A DNA stretch of 12,867 nucleotides, from positions 1 through 12,867 of the forward strand of contig CAJTXE010000072.1 of NCBI GenBank assembly GCA_910580225.1. The letters run 5' to 3'. Below are positions 1 through 6,550 of the stretch, one piece after another. The DNA is from an uncultured Acetatifactor sp. (GTDB taxonomy: Bacteria > Bacillota > Clostridia > Lachnospirales > Lachnospiraceae). Position 1 is the first letter of the stretch. Every line of letters begins with the position of its first letter. The notes beneath the pieces are model-generated. The model was not told the origin of the DNA, did no database searches, and saw only the letters and a list, made by a program, of their open reading frames with translations. The translations under genes were made by a program, and so were the position numbers.

Positions 1-170
1 TAAACACTGAACACGGACGGAATCGAAAACGGGATAAGCAGCCTGAACATCACCAATTCCCATAAAACAAGAAAAGTCTTTTTCGGCAGCTTATGGATCG
101 CCGCCCCGCGGATAAGCACTACCGCAGTAATGAAGACAGCCCCCGAAAAGCTCATTTGCAGCAAATTCAT
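1..170 (-). CDS. BlaR1/MecR1-like M56 family sensor metallopeptidase, N-terminal fragment
   Basis: Reading leftwards from the ATG at 168-170, an open frame runs off the window edge and gives 56 residues beginning MNLLQMSFSGAVFITAVVLI. This is the usual N-terminus of BlaR1/MecR1-type M56 peptidases: a hydrophobic first membrane helix, a short basic loop (HKLPKKTF), then a second hydrophobic stretch (LWELVMFRLLIPFSIP). In this family the membrane protease senses a cell-wall or beta-lactam signal and triggers cleavage of its partner repressor. The catalytic HExxH and any penicillin-binding domain lie beyond the window, so the sensed signal cannot be judged. The start is supported by a GAGGTG ribosome binding site at 176-181, and the gene begins 11 bp after the blaI-like stop, so the two are co-transcribed. 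An operator-like sequence lies inside the coding region at 117-132. Confidence 0.85.
   Translation of the reverse strand, partial: MNLLQMSFSGAVFITAVVLIRGAAIHKLPKKTFLVLWELVMFRLLIPFSIPSVFSV
117..132. promoter_or_regulatory. Operator-like site inside the M56 gene
   Basis: These 16 bases match the core of the main palindrome at 617-632 at 14 of 16 positions (CACTACCGCAGTAATG against CACTACTGCAGTAGTG). By a rough hand estimate a two-mismatch match to a given 16-mer is unlikely by chance in a window of this size. It lies about 38 nt inside the M56 coding region, where bound repressor could act as a roadblock. That the repressor binds here is inference. Confidence 0.4.
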
Positions 171-181
171 GTGCTTCACCT

Positions 182-541
182 CTATTCCAAATCGTCCACA
201 ATCTGCCGGAGTTTCCGAATCTGTTCAGCAGAGAGCTTCTTCCTGCCTAACAGGGCTGCAAACAGCTTGTCCACGGAACCGTCATAAATCTTGTCGATCA
301 ATTCATCTGTTTCCGCCTCCTGCACTTCTTCTTTGGGAATAAGGGCATGGCACATGAAATTCGGTTCGGAACGCGCAATCGCCCCCTTTTTTATACATCT
401 TTTTATCAGCGTGTAGGTGGTGTTCATGTTCCAGCCGATTTCTTTTTTCAGAACATCAGATATATGCTTTGCCGTGGTGTCGCCCTCGCTCCAAAGCACA
501 CACATTACCTTCAATTCGGAATCGAAAAGCTTGATATCCAT
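182..541 (-). CDS. blaI: BlaI/MecI/CopY-family transcriptional repressor
   Basis: The gene encodes 119 residues starting MDIKLFDSELKVMCVLW. It has the family layout: an N-terminal winged-helix domain over about residues 1-75, including the segment GWNMNTTYTLIKRCIKKGAI that carries the recognition helix and wing, and a C-terminal dimerisation part ending KLSAEQIRKLRQIVDDLE. The family's usual length is about 120-130 residues. These repressors bind palindromic operators as dimers and are inactivated by proteolysis triggered by the partner M56 sensor, which follows 11 bp downstream. An in-frame ATG at 619 would add 26 residues, but the start at 541 is preferred because AGGAGG lies just before it and the upstream ATG overlaps the -35 box and operator. 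The palindrome over its own promoter suggests autoregulation. Target genes are not in the window, so the symbol is by family. Confidence 0.88.
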   Translation of the reverse strand: MDIKLFDSELKVMCVLWSEGDTTAKHISDVLKKEIGWNMNTTYTLIKRCIKKGAIARSEPNFMCHALIPKEEVQEAETDELIDKIYDGSVDKLFAALLGRKKLSAEQIRKLRQIVDDLE

Positions 542-562
542 TTTGATCCTCCTTTCCATAAG

Positions 563-573
563 ACCACAGTAGT
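563..573. promoter_or_regulatory. Second BlaI-type half-conserved operator in the blaI leader
   Basis: Read on the minus strand this is ACTACTGTGGT, an odd-centred dyad with one mismatch that repeats the ACTACTG half-site of the main operator. It lies just downstream of the predicted -10 box (588-593) and upstream of the ribosome binding site, where repressor could block early transcription. Binding is inferred. Confidence 0.45.
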
Positions 574-587
574 TTCCGGTTGCTTCT

Positions 588-616
588 ACATTACACCCTT
601 CTTGCCGGATTGTCAA
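588..616 (-). promoter_or_regulatory. Sigma-A promoter of the blaI-M56 operon
   Basis: On the minus strand a perfect -35 TTGACA (611-616) is followed after 17 bp by TAATGT (588-593). The -35 box overlaps the edge of the 20-bp palindrome at 615-634, the usual geometry for a repressor that blocks polymerase binding. Confidence 0.75.
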
Positions 617-634
617 CACTACTGCAGTAGTGTT
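615..634. promoter_or_regulatory. Main BlaI-type operator, perfect 20-bp palindrome
   Basis: The sequence AACACTACTGCAGTAGTGTT equals its own reverse complement over all 20 bases. BlaI/MecI/CopY-family operators are dyads built on TAC/GTA-type half-sites, and this one contains ACTAC and GTAGT arms. It overlaps the -35 box of the operon, so autorepression is the expected role. Confidence 0.8.
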
Positions 635-1140
635 TAGAAAAAGTTCATAATTTCGGGATCTTGCTTCTTTACCGCATATAGTCCTCTATTTCTCCGGGAT
701 TTTTCCGGGCACAAGAAAAGCCTTTTGCGCCATGGGTATGCTGCGGGTCGTCTTGCCTGTTGCTGCTTGTCAAGGACATATTCATCATTTTTTTATACTT
801 TTTCCTGGTCTGTACTGTTTCCCATGCTCTAAATCGAAGAGAATGACACGCTTTAGCTTGTCCTATATGCTTTGGGTACTGGTAGAAGAAAAATGTACCT
901 CGACTAAATACTTTGTCTTGTCAATTTTCTGTTGTAAACAGGGCGTTAATCGTCCTGTGGTACCGATCAGGAATGGGAACAGATTGCATCTTTACTTCCT
1001 CCGGAAAAGACCGGAAAACCGGGGCGACCTTCAAAGGATAACTGTACCATGCTTAACAGGATGGTCTGGATCGCACACAGCGGGTTTTCGGCGGCGAAAT
1101 GGCAACGGGCTGGATAGGCGGAACGGACATAGAACGCGGA
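635..1140. other. Non-coding stretch, no gene recognised
   Basis: About 500 bases separate the blaI operator from the promoter of the next gene. The open frames here, including one on the plus strand at 732-1193, lack a convincing ribosome binding site and have erratic composition with no recognisable domain. I see no tRNA, repeat array or clear terminator. The region could be the decayed remains of a former gene, but I cannot identify one. Confidence 0.5.
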
Positions 1141-1169
1141 TTGTTTTCAGCGGGAAGGTGTGTTATACT
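1141..1169 (+). promoter_or_regulatory. Extended -10 promoter for the DMP19-family gene
   Basis: TTGTTT (1141-1146) and TATACT (1164-1169) are separated by 17 bp, and the -10 box is preceded by TG one base upstream (1161-1162), giving an extended -10 element that offsets the weak -35. The predicted start lies about 35 nt before the gene. Confidence 0.6.
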
Positions 1170-1210
1170 TTGAATCGACAAATCGGGATATGAAATAGGA
1201 GAATTGAAGT

Positions 1211-1672
1211 ATGAAGGATTATGGAAGATTATGGGATGATTACTCCAACGAGTTTAATTCAAAGTTAGTAGATTCAAACGGAGATTGGAGCAAACTGGAC
1301 GAAGATGAACAGGAAATTGCTGCCTTATGGAAGCTGTTTGTGGACATAAATAATGGAGGATTTATCCAGTTTTTTTGCAACTGGGGATTCCAGTGTTTAT
1401 GCTATGCCATGCGTGGGTTAAAGCGTATCGAAGATACCAGTCTCTATGAATTACTGTCAGACGCATATTATGATGTTCTGGAAAAATTCAAAGATGACAC
1501 CAGATTAACAGAGTATTGGGACATACCGAAGTATCTAACGGATGAAGATGAGGAATGCCTTGACGCTGCCGATACACAGTTTTATGAAATAGAATGTGAA
1601 CGTTTTACTAAAAAGGCTTATGAATATTACCATCAAACATTGAAGAAAACGGTAACACCAATTGATATTTAA
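1211..1672 (+). CDS. DMP19/DUF4375-family protein
   Basis: The protein has 153 residues, is acidic and soluble, and has no signal peptide or membrane segment. The segment DINNGGFIQFFCNWG at about residues 46-60 matches the hallmark of the DMP19/DUF4375 family, in which a conserved NGGF-x-Q-[YF]-F-x-N motif lies near the start of an all-helical domain. DMP19 of Neisseria was described as a DNA-mimic protein, and relatives occur as single accessory genes in many bacteria, so a defined role here would be guesswork. The start is supported by AGGAG at 1198-1202, nine bases before the ATG, and by an extended -10 promoter. The gene stands alone, its codon use is more A/T-rich than its neighbours, and non-coding DNA lies on both sides, which fits a mobile accessory gene. 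Confidence 0.75.
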   Translation: MKDYGRLWDDYSNEFNSKLVDSNGDWSKLDEDEQEIAALWKLFVDINNGGFIQFFCNWGFQCLCYAMRGLKRIEDTSLYELLSDAYYDVLEKFKDDTRLTEYWDIPKYLTDEDEECLDAADTQFYEIECERFTKKAYEYYHQTLKKTVTPIDI

Positions 1673-1765
1673 CACTTCCGGTTCGTAGGGCAAACGAAAA
1701 AGTCAAAACAGGTTCCCGCTGTTCTTGCCGCAAGATACTGTAAACGCTCTTTCTGATTTTTGGAC

Positions 1766-1792
1766 GGTGTGATAATCACCTTTATTTTTATT
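1766..1792 (+). terminator. Weak hairpin and T-tract after the DMP19-family gene
   Basis: GGTG (1766-1769) and CACC (1777-1780) form a 4-bp stem with a 7-nt loop, followed by a T-rich run to 1792. The stem is short, so this is only a possible terminator for the plus-strand gene. The rest of 1673-1851 shows nothing I can support. Confidence 0.3.
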
Positions 1793-1851
1793 CTAAACGG
1801 TTTTATCTGTCTCTTGTAATAGGATGCCGACAGGCTGGTGATACATGGCAG

Positions 1852-3297
1852 CTACCGCGGCCTGCCCCGGTTCCAGACCCTGGAGGGCTGGGCTTTTGAG
1901 GTGGGACGGCGGAAGAGCAGTGTACACAATGCCCTGCCGTTGAAGGGAAAAAGCGGCCAGAAATAGCTGAAGCCGCCGAAGGTAGGCGTGGTGGCTGCGG
2001 ACAGTAGGATGAGGGCCGCACAGACCAGGAAGCCCGGCAGGCCGCCCAAGCCCGCTGCTAAAATCAGCAGGATCCGGTACAGCCGTATGGCATCGCTGAA
2101 GTCCGTGTCCGTGATGGCAAGAGAAGCAAGAAGTGTGACGGCAGCGTAGAACAGGACATCTGTGGATGCCCAGTTTAAAGTGACAGCAATGTCACCTATA
2201 ATCAGACCGCCGACAACAGACAGAGAGCCGGAAAATTTCCCGGAGCTTAAAGAAGAGGAATATTTGAATAAGTCCAACAGAAATTCCACTGCCAGTACGT
2301 AAAAGAACAAACGTTCTGGTGTCAGCCCTTCCTCTGCGAGCAATCCCCAGGACGCAGCAGCGGCAGGGTAATGAGCGGTTATCAGCAGAAACAGGGGCAG
2401 CAAGAACAGGCTGACGGGGATGCAGAGCAATCGCACCATGCGGAAGTAGCTGCCCACGGCAGGGCTTTTATAGTAATCTTCCGGATTCTGGGTGAACTGG
2501 AAGATGGTGCAGGGGAGAATCAGGACCTGGGGGGAATTGTCAACCAGGACCAGGATATGGCCTTCCATTAGATAGCTGCAGGCCACATCCGGGCGTTCTG
2601 TCATCTGGGTGCTGGGAAGGGGATTCAGCCAGCGTTTGGGGAGCAGCAGCTCTTCCAGGCTCTTTGCACCCATTGTCAGAGAAGTGACCTGAAGAGATTC
2701 CAACATGGAAGTGAGCTTTTTCAGCAGTTCCTGATTTACGGCATTTTCCAGATAGGCCACGGCCACATCCGTTTTGCTCTCCGAGCCAACGGAGTGCATG
2801 GCGAAGACCAGACGGGGGGAACGCACCCGCCGTCGGATCAGGTTTGCATTAAATAACAGGGTTTCCACGAACCCGTCCCGGGCTCCTCTGGTAACCCGCT
2901 CCAGGTCAGGTTCTGCAATGCCTCTGGCAGGGTAAGTGCGTACATCGATTAAGACTGCCTGAGAAAAGCCGTCAATAAACAGGACAGCAGGTCCACTGAG
3001 CACATTTTGGAGTATATGGTCCCAGGAGTCGGACAGGGATACCTGGGCATAGCCGATTTTAGCATTCATATAGTGTTCGATTTCCTTCACACTTCCGTCT
3101 GACATATACAGAGGATTCTGCAGGTCGGAAAAAATCTGCTGAAGGATATCTGTCTTGCAGAAGCCGTTGATCCCCAGGAAGTAAGCTTTTGTTTCTCCCA
3201 GATACAGATGCCGTGTTATCAGATCAAAACTTTTCCCTACTGGCAGATGTGATTCTATATAATTGATATTTTGTTCCAAAACCGCATATAAAGCCAT
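1852..3297 (-). CDS. spoVAF: Stage V sporulation protein AF (GerA-family spore membrane protein)
   Basis: The protein has 481 residues, close to the roughly 490 usual for SpoVAF. Residues 1-290 are a soluble GerA N-domain with conserved stretches (RGARDGFVETLLFNANLIRR at about 137-156; TERPDVACSYLMEGHILVLV at about 233-252). Residues 290-450 hold several membrane helices, with SLSVVGGLIIGD at about 358-369 typical of GerA A-subunits. The segment from the ERPDV block through the NPEDYY and SYFRMVR region resembles SpoVAF more than GerAA, but a GerAA-type receptor subunit cannot be fully excluded. SpoVAF-type proteins sit in the spore inner membrane and are tied to germination and dipicolinic acid handling. 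GGAGG at 3307-3311 fixes the start. The gene follows the ytaF-like gene by 68 bp on the same strand, and no other spoVA genes are in view. Confidence 0.85.
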   Translation of the reverse strand: MALYAVLEQNINYIESHLPVGKSFDLITRHLYLGETKAYFLGINGFCKTDILQQIFSDLQNPLYMSDGSVKEIEHYMNAKIGYAQVSLSDSWDHILQNVLSGPAVLFIDGFSQAVLIDVRTYPARGIAEPDLERVTRGARDGFVETLLFNANLIRRRVRSPRLVFAMHSVGSESKTDVAVAYLENAVNQELLKKLTSMLESLQVTSLTMGAKSLEELLLPKRWLNPLPSTQMTERPDVACSYLMEGHILVLVDNSPQVLILPCTIFQFTQNPEDYYKSPAVGSYFRMVRLLCIPVSLFLLPLFLLITAHYPAAAASWGLLAEEGLTPERLFFYVLAVEFLLDLFKYSSSLSSGKFSGSLSVVGGLIIGDIAVTLNWASTDVLFYAAVTLLASLAITDTDFSDAIRLYRILLILAAGLGGLPGFLVCAALILLSAATTPTFGGFSYFWPLFPFNGRALCTLLFRRPTSKAQPSRVWNRGRPR

Positions 3298-3365
3298 GAC
3301 TCGTTTCCTCCGTCTGAAGTGATAAATATACTTTTTCCGGTTTTGGAGGTTTTATACAGGATTGG

Positions 3366-3959
3366 TTACAGAAAAAGCTGCACCAGGCCAAGCCCTACGA
3401 GCAGAAGTCCGGAAACCGGTTCTGCCGCACAGCCTGCCAGCTGTACCATAGGGCTGCTTCCCAGGCGGTTGCCGGAAAACAGGAAGAGCACGGAACAGAC
3501 AAATGTGCTGGCAGCAGCGGGACCAGCAGGCAGTCCGGCCAGACTGGCGCTGAAGCCTGCGCTTAAGTTGTTCAGGGAGAGAGTCAGGCTTAAAGAAAGA
3601 ATCTCTGCCGGTTTCAGACAGGTGGTATCTCTGTCAGGGACAGCTGCGGCTCTGCATTCAGGGAAGGAAGCGGGCGGTGATTTGGGCCTGCGCAGATGTG
3701 TCAGTATCCATTTGAGTATATAGTATAATCCTAAAAGGATCAGAACCAGGCTGCCGGCGTATTCACTGATCAGATCCGGAAGAACGGAAGCCAGCCGATG
3801 TCCCAGGCCAACGGAGACACAGGTTCCCAGGAGGGTGACCAGGCTGATGACCAGGTTCTGCCAGAGCAGGATCCGGACCCGGCGAATGCCGTAGCCGATC
3901 CCCACCAGCAGGGCGTCCAGACTGGCGGAAATTCCAAACAGGAGAGAAGGGATAACCAT
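3366..3959 (-). CDS. ytaF: Sporulation membrane protein YtaF-like (MntP superfamily)
   Basis: The protein has 197 residues with about six hydrophobic segments in two repeated halves. Each half opens with a related motif: SASLDALLVGIGYG at residues 11-24, and SLNNLSAGFSASLAG in the second half. This is the YtaF branch of the MntP-type membrane family, found mainly in spore formers. The cargo is unknown. The first half keeps the acidic residue in SLDA, whereas the second has SLNN, so one of the usual paired acidic residues appears replaced by Asn. The start at 3959 is chosen over an in-frame ATG at 3983 because AGGAG lies directly upstream of the former and nothing like a ribosome binding site precedes the latter. 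It leads a two-gene unit with spoVAF. I could not find a convincing sigma-G promoter upstream. Confidence 0.75.
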   Translation of the reverse strand: MVIPSLLFGISASLDALLVGIGYGIRRVRILLWQNLVISLVTLLGTCVSVGLGHRLASVLPDLISEYAGSLVLILLGLYYILKWILTHLRRPKSPPASFPECRAAAVPDRDTTCLKPAEILSLSLTLSLNNLSAGFSASLAGLPAGPAAASTFVCSVLFLFSGNRLGSSPMVQLAGCAAEPVSGLLLVGLGLVQLFL

Positions 3960-4018
3960 GGAAATGCTCCTGCAATCTGTCATTTTTATTTACTATATTC
4001 CAAAGACCGCAAAGAGTG

Positions 4019-4046
4019 TTGCTTTTTACGCGGGCTATGGTATAAT
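4019..4046 (+). promoter_or_regulatory. Extended -10 promoter of the ywlG-family gene
   Basis: TTGCTT (4019-4024) and a consensus TATAAT (4041-4046) are 16 bp apart, with TG at 4038-4039 making an extended -10. The leader before the start codon is about 70 nt. Confidence 0.7.
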
Positions 4047-4121
4047 AGCGTTATTCTTGGCATAAAGAAGCCGGATGGCTATCTAACCCTTACCGGAAAT
4101 CCAAAAGGAGGTGCGGCCAAA

Positions 4122-4682
4122 ATGACAGAAGAAATGACAATTACCAGTGGGGAAGCTTACAGCGCAGCAAAAGAACTTTTGGAGGCAGCAGCGCTGGAGC
4201 CGGGCGATATCCTGATTGTAGGCTGTTCCACCAGTGAAGTGGCAGGAGCCGGCATCGGCAGCTATTCCAGCCCGGAACTGGCGGAGGTGGTGTTCGGCGG
4301 TATCTATCAGGCAACTCAGGAGGCGGGTGTATGGCTGGCGGCTCAGTGCTGTGAGCATCTGAATCGTGCGGTTATTCTGGAAAAGGAAGCGGCGGATCAC
4401 TACGGATACGAAATCGTCAATGTAATTCCGCAGCCAAAAGCCGGAGGTTCCTTTGCCACGGCCGCCTATAAGGCATTTGAACATCCGGCAGCAGTGGAAC
4501 ACATTCGGGCACATGCGGGAATGGATATCGGGGACACCCTGATTGGGATGCACTTAAGAGATGTGGCGGTGCCGCTGAGAATACGTACCAGGGAGATTGG
4601 AGACGCTCATGTAGTTTGTGCCCGCACCAGACCGAAATTCATTGGAGGAAGCCGGGCCATATATGATGAAAACGCCATGTGA
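4122..4682 (+). CDS. ywlG: YwlG/DUF436 (TIGR01440) family protein
   Basis: The protein has 186 residues, near the 180 or so of Bacillus YwlG. It is soluble, with no membrane segment. Recognisable family blocks are GDILIVGCSTSEVAG near residue 28, SSPELAEVVF near residue 49, and the Cys/His-containing AAQCCEHLNRAVILEKE near residue 72, followed by IPQPKAGGSFATAAY. The biochemical role of this family is not established, and I do not assign one. The frame extends upstream to 3798, but the start at 4122 is clear because AAGGAGGTG lies at 4105-4112 and the extension would cross the promoter. The gene is monocistronic: it has its own promoter, and a long hairpin begins within its last codons. Confidence 0.85.
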   Translation: MTEEMTITSGEAYSAAKELLEAAALEPGDILIVGCSTSEVAGAGIGSYSSPELAEVVFGGIYQATQEAGVWLAAQCCEHLNRAVILEKEAADHYGYEIVNVIPQPKAGGSFATAAYKAFEHPAAVEHIRAHAGMDIGDTLIGMHLRDVAVPLRIRTREIGDAHVVCARTRPKFIGGSRAIYDENAM

Positions 4683-4703
4683 CACTAATGTCATATGGCG
4701 TTT
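4670..4703 (+). terminator. Strong hairpin terminator overlapping the ywlG stop
   Basis: A 15-bp stem (4670-4684 with 4689-4703, one G-U pair) closes a 4-nt loop CTAA. The left arm includes the last codons and stop of the ywlG-family gene. A broken T-tract follows (TTTGCCTTTT). The weak T-run is the only imperfect element. Confidence 0.7.
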
Positions 4704-4735
4704 GCCTTTTCTGCCATTTATGGCTTCGCGAGATG

Positions 4736-4763
4736 CTTTCCTGCATGCCGGGATGCGGGAAGG
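4736..4763. repeat. Hairpin in the ywlG-murG convergent intergenic region
   Basis: Arms 4736-4746 and 4753-4763 form an 11-bp stem with two G-U pairs in the plus-strand transcript, around a 6-nt loop. Neither strand has a T-tract next to it, so it is not a classical intrinsic terminator. It may help to end or stabilise the murG or ywlG transcripts. Confidence 0.45.
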
Positions 4764-4823
4764 TACTGTGATTAGAGATGTCTTTCTACCTGCTTCCTGT
4801 CGGGAAAAGCGGTAAAGGCGTGT

Positions 4824-5891
4824 TTATGCAGAAGTGACTTCCCGGATCAGACCCATAATTGTCTTCACTGAGTCCATCTGTCCGCTGTCATTCATTGCAC
4901 TGCGGTAGGTCTGCCTGGAGAAATAGAGCTCATGTACTTTATCTACCAGCAAATCCGTAGTTAGGTCATCTTCATTGATGACAATGGAAAATCCTTGAGA
5001 TTCAAAGGATTTGGCATTGAGAAGCTGGTCGCCCCGACTGCTTGCAGCAGGGAGGGGAATCAGGATATTTGGTTTCTTTAAAGCCAGAAGTTCGCAAATG
5101 GCATTGGCTCCCGCACGGGAGATCACCAGGTCAGCCATGGCAAAGAGATCCTTCAGTTCTGCTTTGACATATTCGAACTGTTTGTAGCCGGCAGTATTCA
5201 GCAGGAGATTGTCGATTTTATCCTTGCCGCACAGATGCACTACCTGGAAATCTGTCAGCAGATGGGGCAGAGCCTCCCGAACTGCTTTATTGACATTGGC
5301 GGCACCCAGGCTTCCGCCGACCACCATGATGACGGGTTTATTGGCACTGAAACCGCACATATTCAGGCCTGCCAGTTTATTGCCCTGGGCGAGCTCGGAA
5401 CGAATGGGAGAGCCTGTGAGTACGGCCTTTGCCGCCGGCAGCTGCTGCAGGGTTTCCGGGAAATTGCAGCACACTTTTCTGGCCACGGGAATGCAGATTT
5501 TGTTGGCAAGGCCCGGGGTCATGTCGGATTCATGGATGATACAGGGGATTCCCAGTGAGGCCCCGGCGCGGACAACGGGAACGGACACAAATCCTCCTTT
5601 GGAGAAAATCACATCTGGTCTGTATTCTTTTAAAAACTTCTTTGCTTCTCCAAACCCTTTTATTACACGGAAGGGATCTGTAAAATTCTTCAGATCCAGA
5701 TACCGACGGAATTTTCCGGTGGAGATTCCTACATAGGGGAGATTAAAATCACTGATCAATCGTTTCTCTATTCCGTCGTAGGATCCCATATAAGTGATCT
5801 CAAACCCGGCTTCCTTCAGAGAGGGAAGCAATGCAATATTGGGGGTAACGTGTCCGGCGCTGCCCCCACCTGTCAATACGATTTTTTTCAT
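4824..5891 (-). CDS. murG: MurG, lipid II synthase (UDP-GlcNAc transferase)
   Basis: MurG transfers N-acetylglucosamine from UDP-GlcNAc to lipid I on the inner face of the cytoplasmic membrane, making lipid II for peptidoglycan. The 355-residue protein has the GT-B fold motifs in order: the glycine-rich loop GGGSAGHVTPN (residues 8-18), FSKGGFVSVP (96-105), HESDMTPGLANK (120-131) at the acceptor side, GGSLGA (192-197), and SRAGANAICEL (258-268) in the donor site, then a QLLNA segment. Length and order are normal for the family, and the TGGGSAGHVTPN opening is the clostridial form. The start is supported by AAAGG upstream. It lies outside any division/cell-wall cluster and 18 bp behind a TSCPD gene with which it is co-transcribed. 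Confidence 0.93.
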   Translation of the reverse strand: MKKIVLTGGGSAGHVTPNIALLPSLKEAGFEITYMGSYDGIEKRLISDFNLPYVGISTGKFRRYLDLKNFTDPFRVIKGFGEAKKFLKEYRPDVIFSKGGFVSVPVVRAGASLGIPCIIHESDMTPGLANKICIPVARKVCCNFPETLQQLPAAKAVLTGSPIRSELAQGNKLAGLNMCGFSANKPVIMVVGGSLGAANVNKAVREALPHLLTDFQVVHLCGKDKIDNLLLNTAGYKQFEYVKAELKDLFAMADLVISRAGANAICELLALKKPNILIPLPAASSRGDQLLNAKSFESQGFSIVINEDDLTTDLLVDKVHELYFSRQTYRSAMNDSGQMDSVKTIMGLIREVTSA

Positions 5892-5909
5892 AGATAAGCC
5901 TTTCCGGAA

Positions 5910-6155
5910 TTAAAGCATTTTCTCCAACGCCAGTGCCAGCTGGTCCGGACAGGAAGTAGGCTTTGCACCGCAGCGGATACCCTTCAGTCTGGAAATCGCT
6001 TCTTCGGGCTTCATACCCTTAACCAGCGCACTGACGCCCTGAAGGTTGCCGTGGCATCCTCCCGTAAACTTGACGGAATCAATAACACCGTCTTTTAATT
6101 GAATATCGATCTCCCTGGAACAGGTGCCTTGGGTTGTGTATTTCAGTGAATCCAT
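5910..6155 (-). CDS. TSCPD domain-containing small protein (TIGR03905-like)
   Basis: The protein has 81 residues with four cysteines at 12, 34, 62 and 69. The last is in the motif TSCPDQLA that names the TSCPD domain, a small domain also fused to some class II ribonucleotide reductases. The short stand-alone form with four Cys is common in Clostridia, and its function is unknown. The cysteine spacing suggests a metal or redox site, which is inference. The start is supported by GGAGATG at 6160-6166, and an extended -10 promoter lies about 70 bp upstream. It leads an operon with murG (18-bp gap), though no functional link to cell-wall synthesis is known to me. Confidence 0.85.
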   Translation of the reverse strand: MDSLKYTTQGTCSREIDIQLKDGVIDSVKFTGGCHGNLQGVSALVKGMKPEEAISRLKGIRCGAKPTSCPDQLALALEKML

Positions 6156-6182
6156 GGGAACATCTCCTTTTCATTTTGCTGT

Positions 6183-6205
6183 CCGAAGACGCTTTGCGTC
6201 TCCGG
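6183..6205 (-). repeat. Hairpin in the leader of the TSCPD-murG operon
   Basis: AGACGC and GCGTCT pair around a TTT loop, and the stem extends through one mismatch to CCG/CGG, giving nine pairs. It lies between the promoter and the ribosome binding site, where it could affect mRNA stability or translation. Confidence 0.5.
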
Positions 6206-6224
6206 TATTTACTTATTACGATAC

Positions 6225-6253
6225 ATTCTAACAGATTTTTCCGGATTCTGCAA
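6225..6253 (-). promoter_or_regulatory. Promoter of the TSCPD-murG operon
   Basis: On the minus strand TTGCAG (6248-6253) and TAGAAT (6225-6230) are 17 bp apart, and TG precedes the -10 by one base, giving an extended -10 element. Confidence 0.6.
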
Positions 6254-6280
6254 TCAAGGCAAAGAAAATTTTTTGATGTA

Positions 6281-6354
6281 TTTTCTGCGGTCCTTTTTAT
6301 GTGTCCCGAAACTTTTTAGATTTTCCGCGTTTTTTGTCGGAAAAGGACAGAAAA
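6281..6354. repeat. Bulged 14-bp inverted repeat with a competing inner hairpin
   Basis: The left arm (6281-6297, TTTTCTGcggTCCTTTT) pairs over 14 bases with the right arm (6341-6354, AAAAGGACAGAAAA), with only CGG bulged out. Within the 43-nt loop TTTTCCG (6321-6327) can pair with CGGAAAA (6338-6344), which shares bases with the right arm, so the two structures exclude each other. It lies upstream of the predicted plus-strand promoter. Confidence 0.5.
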
Positions 6355-6370
6355 ATGCGACGGAAAATTC

Positions 6371-6399
6371 TGTAAAGTCAGGATATTTTACGCTATACT
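6371..6399 (+). promoter_or_regulatory. Candidate promoter of the repeat-tailed membrane protein
   Basis: TATACT at 6394-6399 is a good -10. The hexamer 17 bp upstream (TGTAAA, 6371-6376) is a poor -35, so this is a moderate candidate that may need an activator. Confidence 0.4.
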
Positions 6400-6550
6400 G
6401 GAACCACAGCAAATGGCCCGTGATGTCAGACCTGATTTCACTCACATATGGAAAGGCAGTTTTGACAGAAGGCAGGAGGAGCGGGGCCAAATAAGTTCCG
6501 ACATATGGAAGTTTGGCAGGCTTTGTCAGAATCAGGAGAGGAGGAGCGAT

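Larger units (their letters stand above)
6206..6550. other. Divergent promoter region rich in inverted repeats
   Basis: This stretch between the TSCPD gene and the membrane-protein gene holds no gene. It carries the minus-strand promoter (6225-6253), a bulged inverted repeat (6281-6354), a weak plus-strand promoter (6371-6399), and a leader of about 145 nt. The leader contains the block ACATATGGAA twice (6444-6453 and 6501-6510), each copy followed by GGCAG and a purine-rich Shine-Dalgarno-like run. An open frame from ATG 6413 continues in frame into the downstream gene, but that ATG has no ribosome binding site. Confidence 0.5.

Noticed and set aside
732..1193. A 153-residue plus-strand frame before the DMP19-family gene
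   Set aside because: It has no good ribosome binding site, an erratic composition, no domain, and runs across the promoter of the next gene.
3798..4121. Upstream extension of the ywlG-family frame
   Set aside because: It crosses the promoter and overlaps the ytaF-like gene. The start at 4122 has a consensus ribosome binding site.
4736..4763. Intrinsic terminator of murG
   Set aside because: The stem is strong, but no T-tract follows on either strand, so it is listed only as a hairpin.
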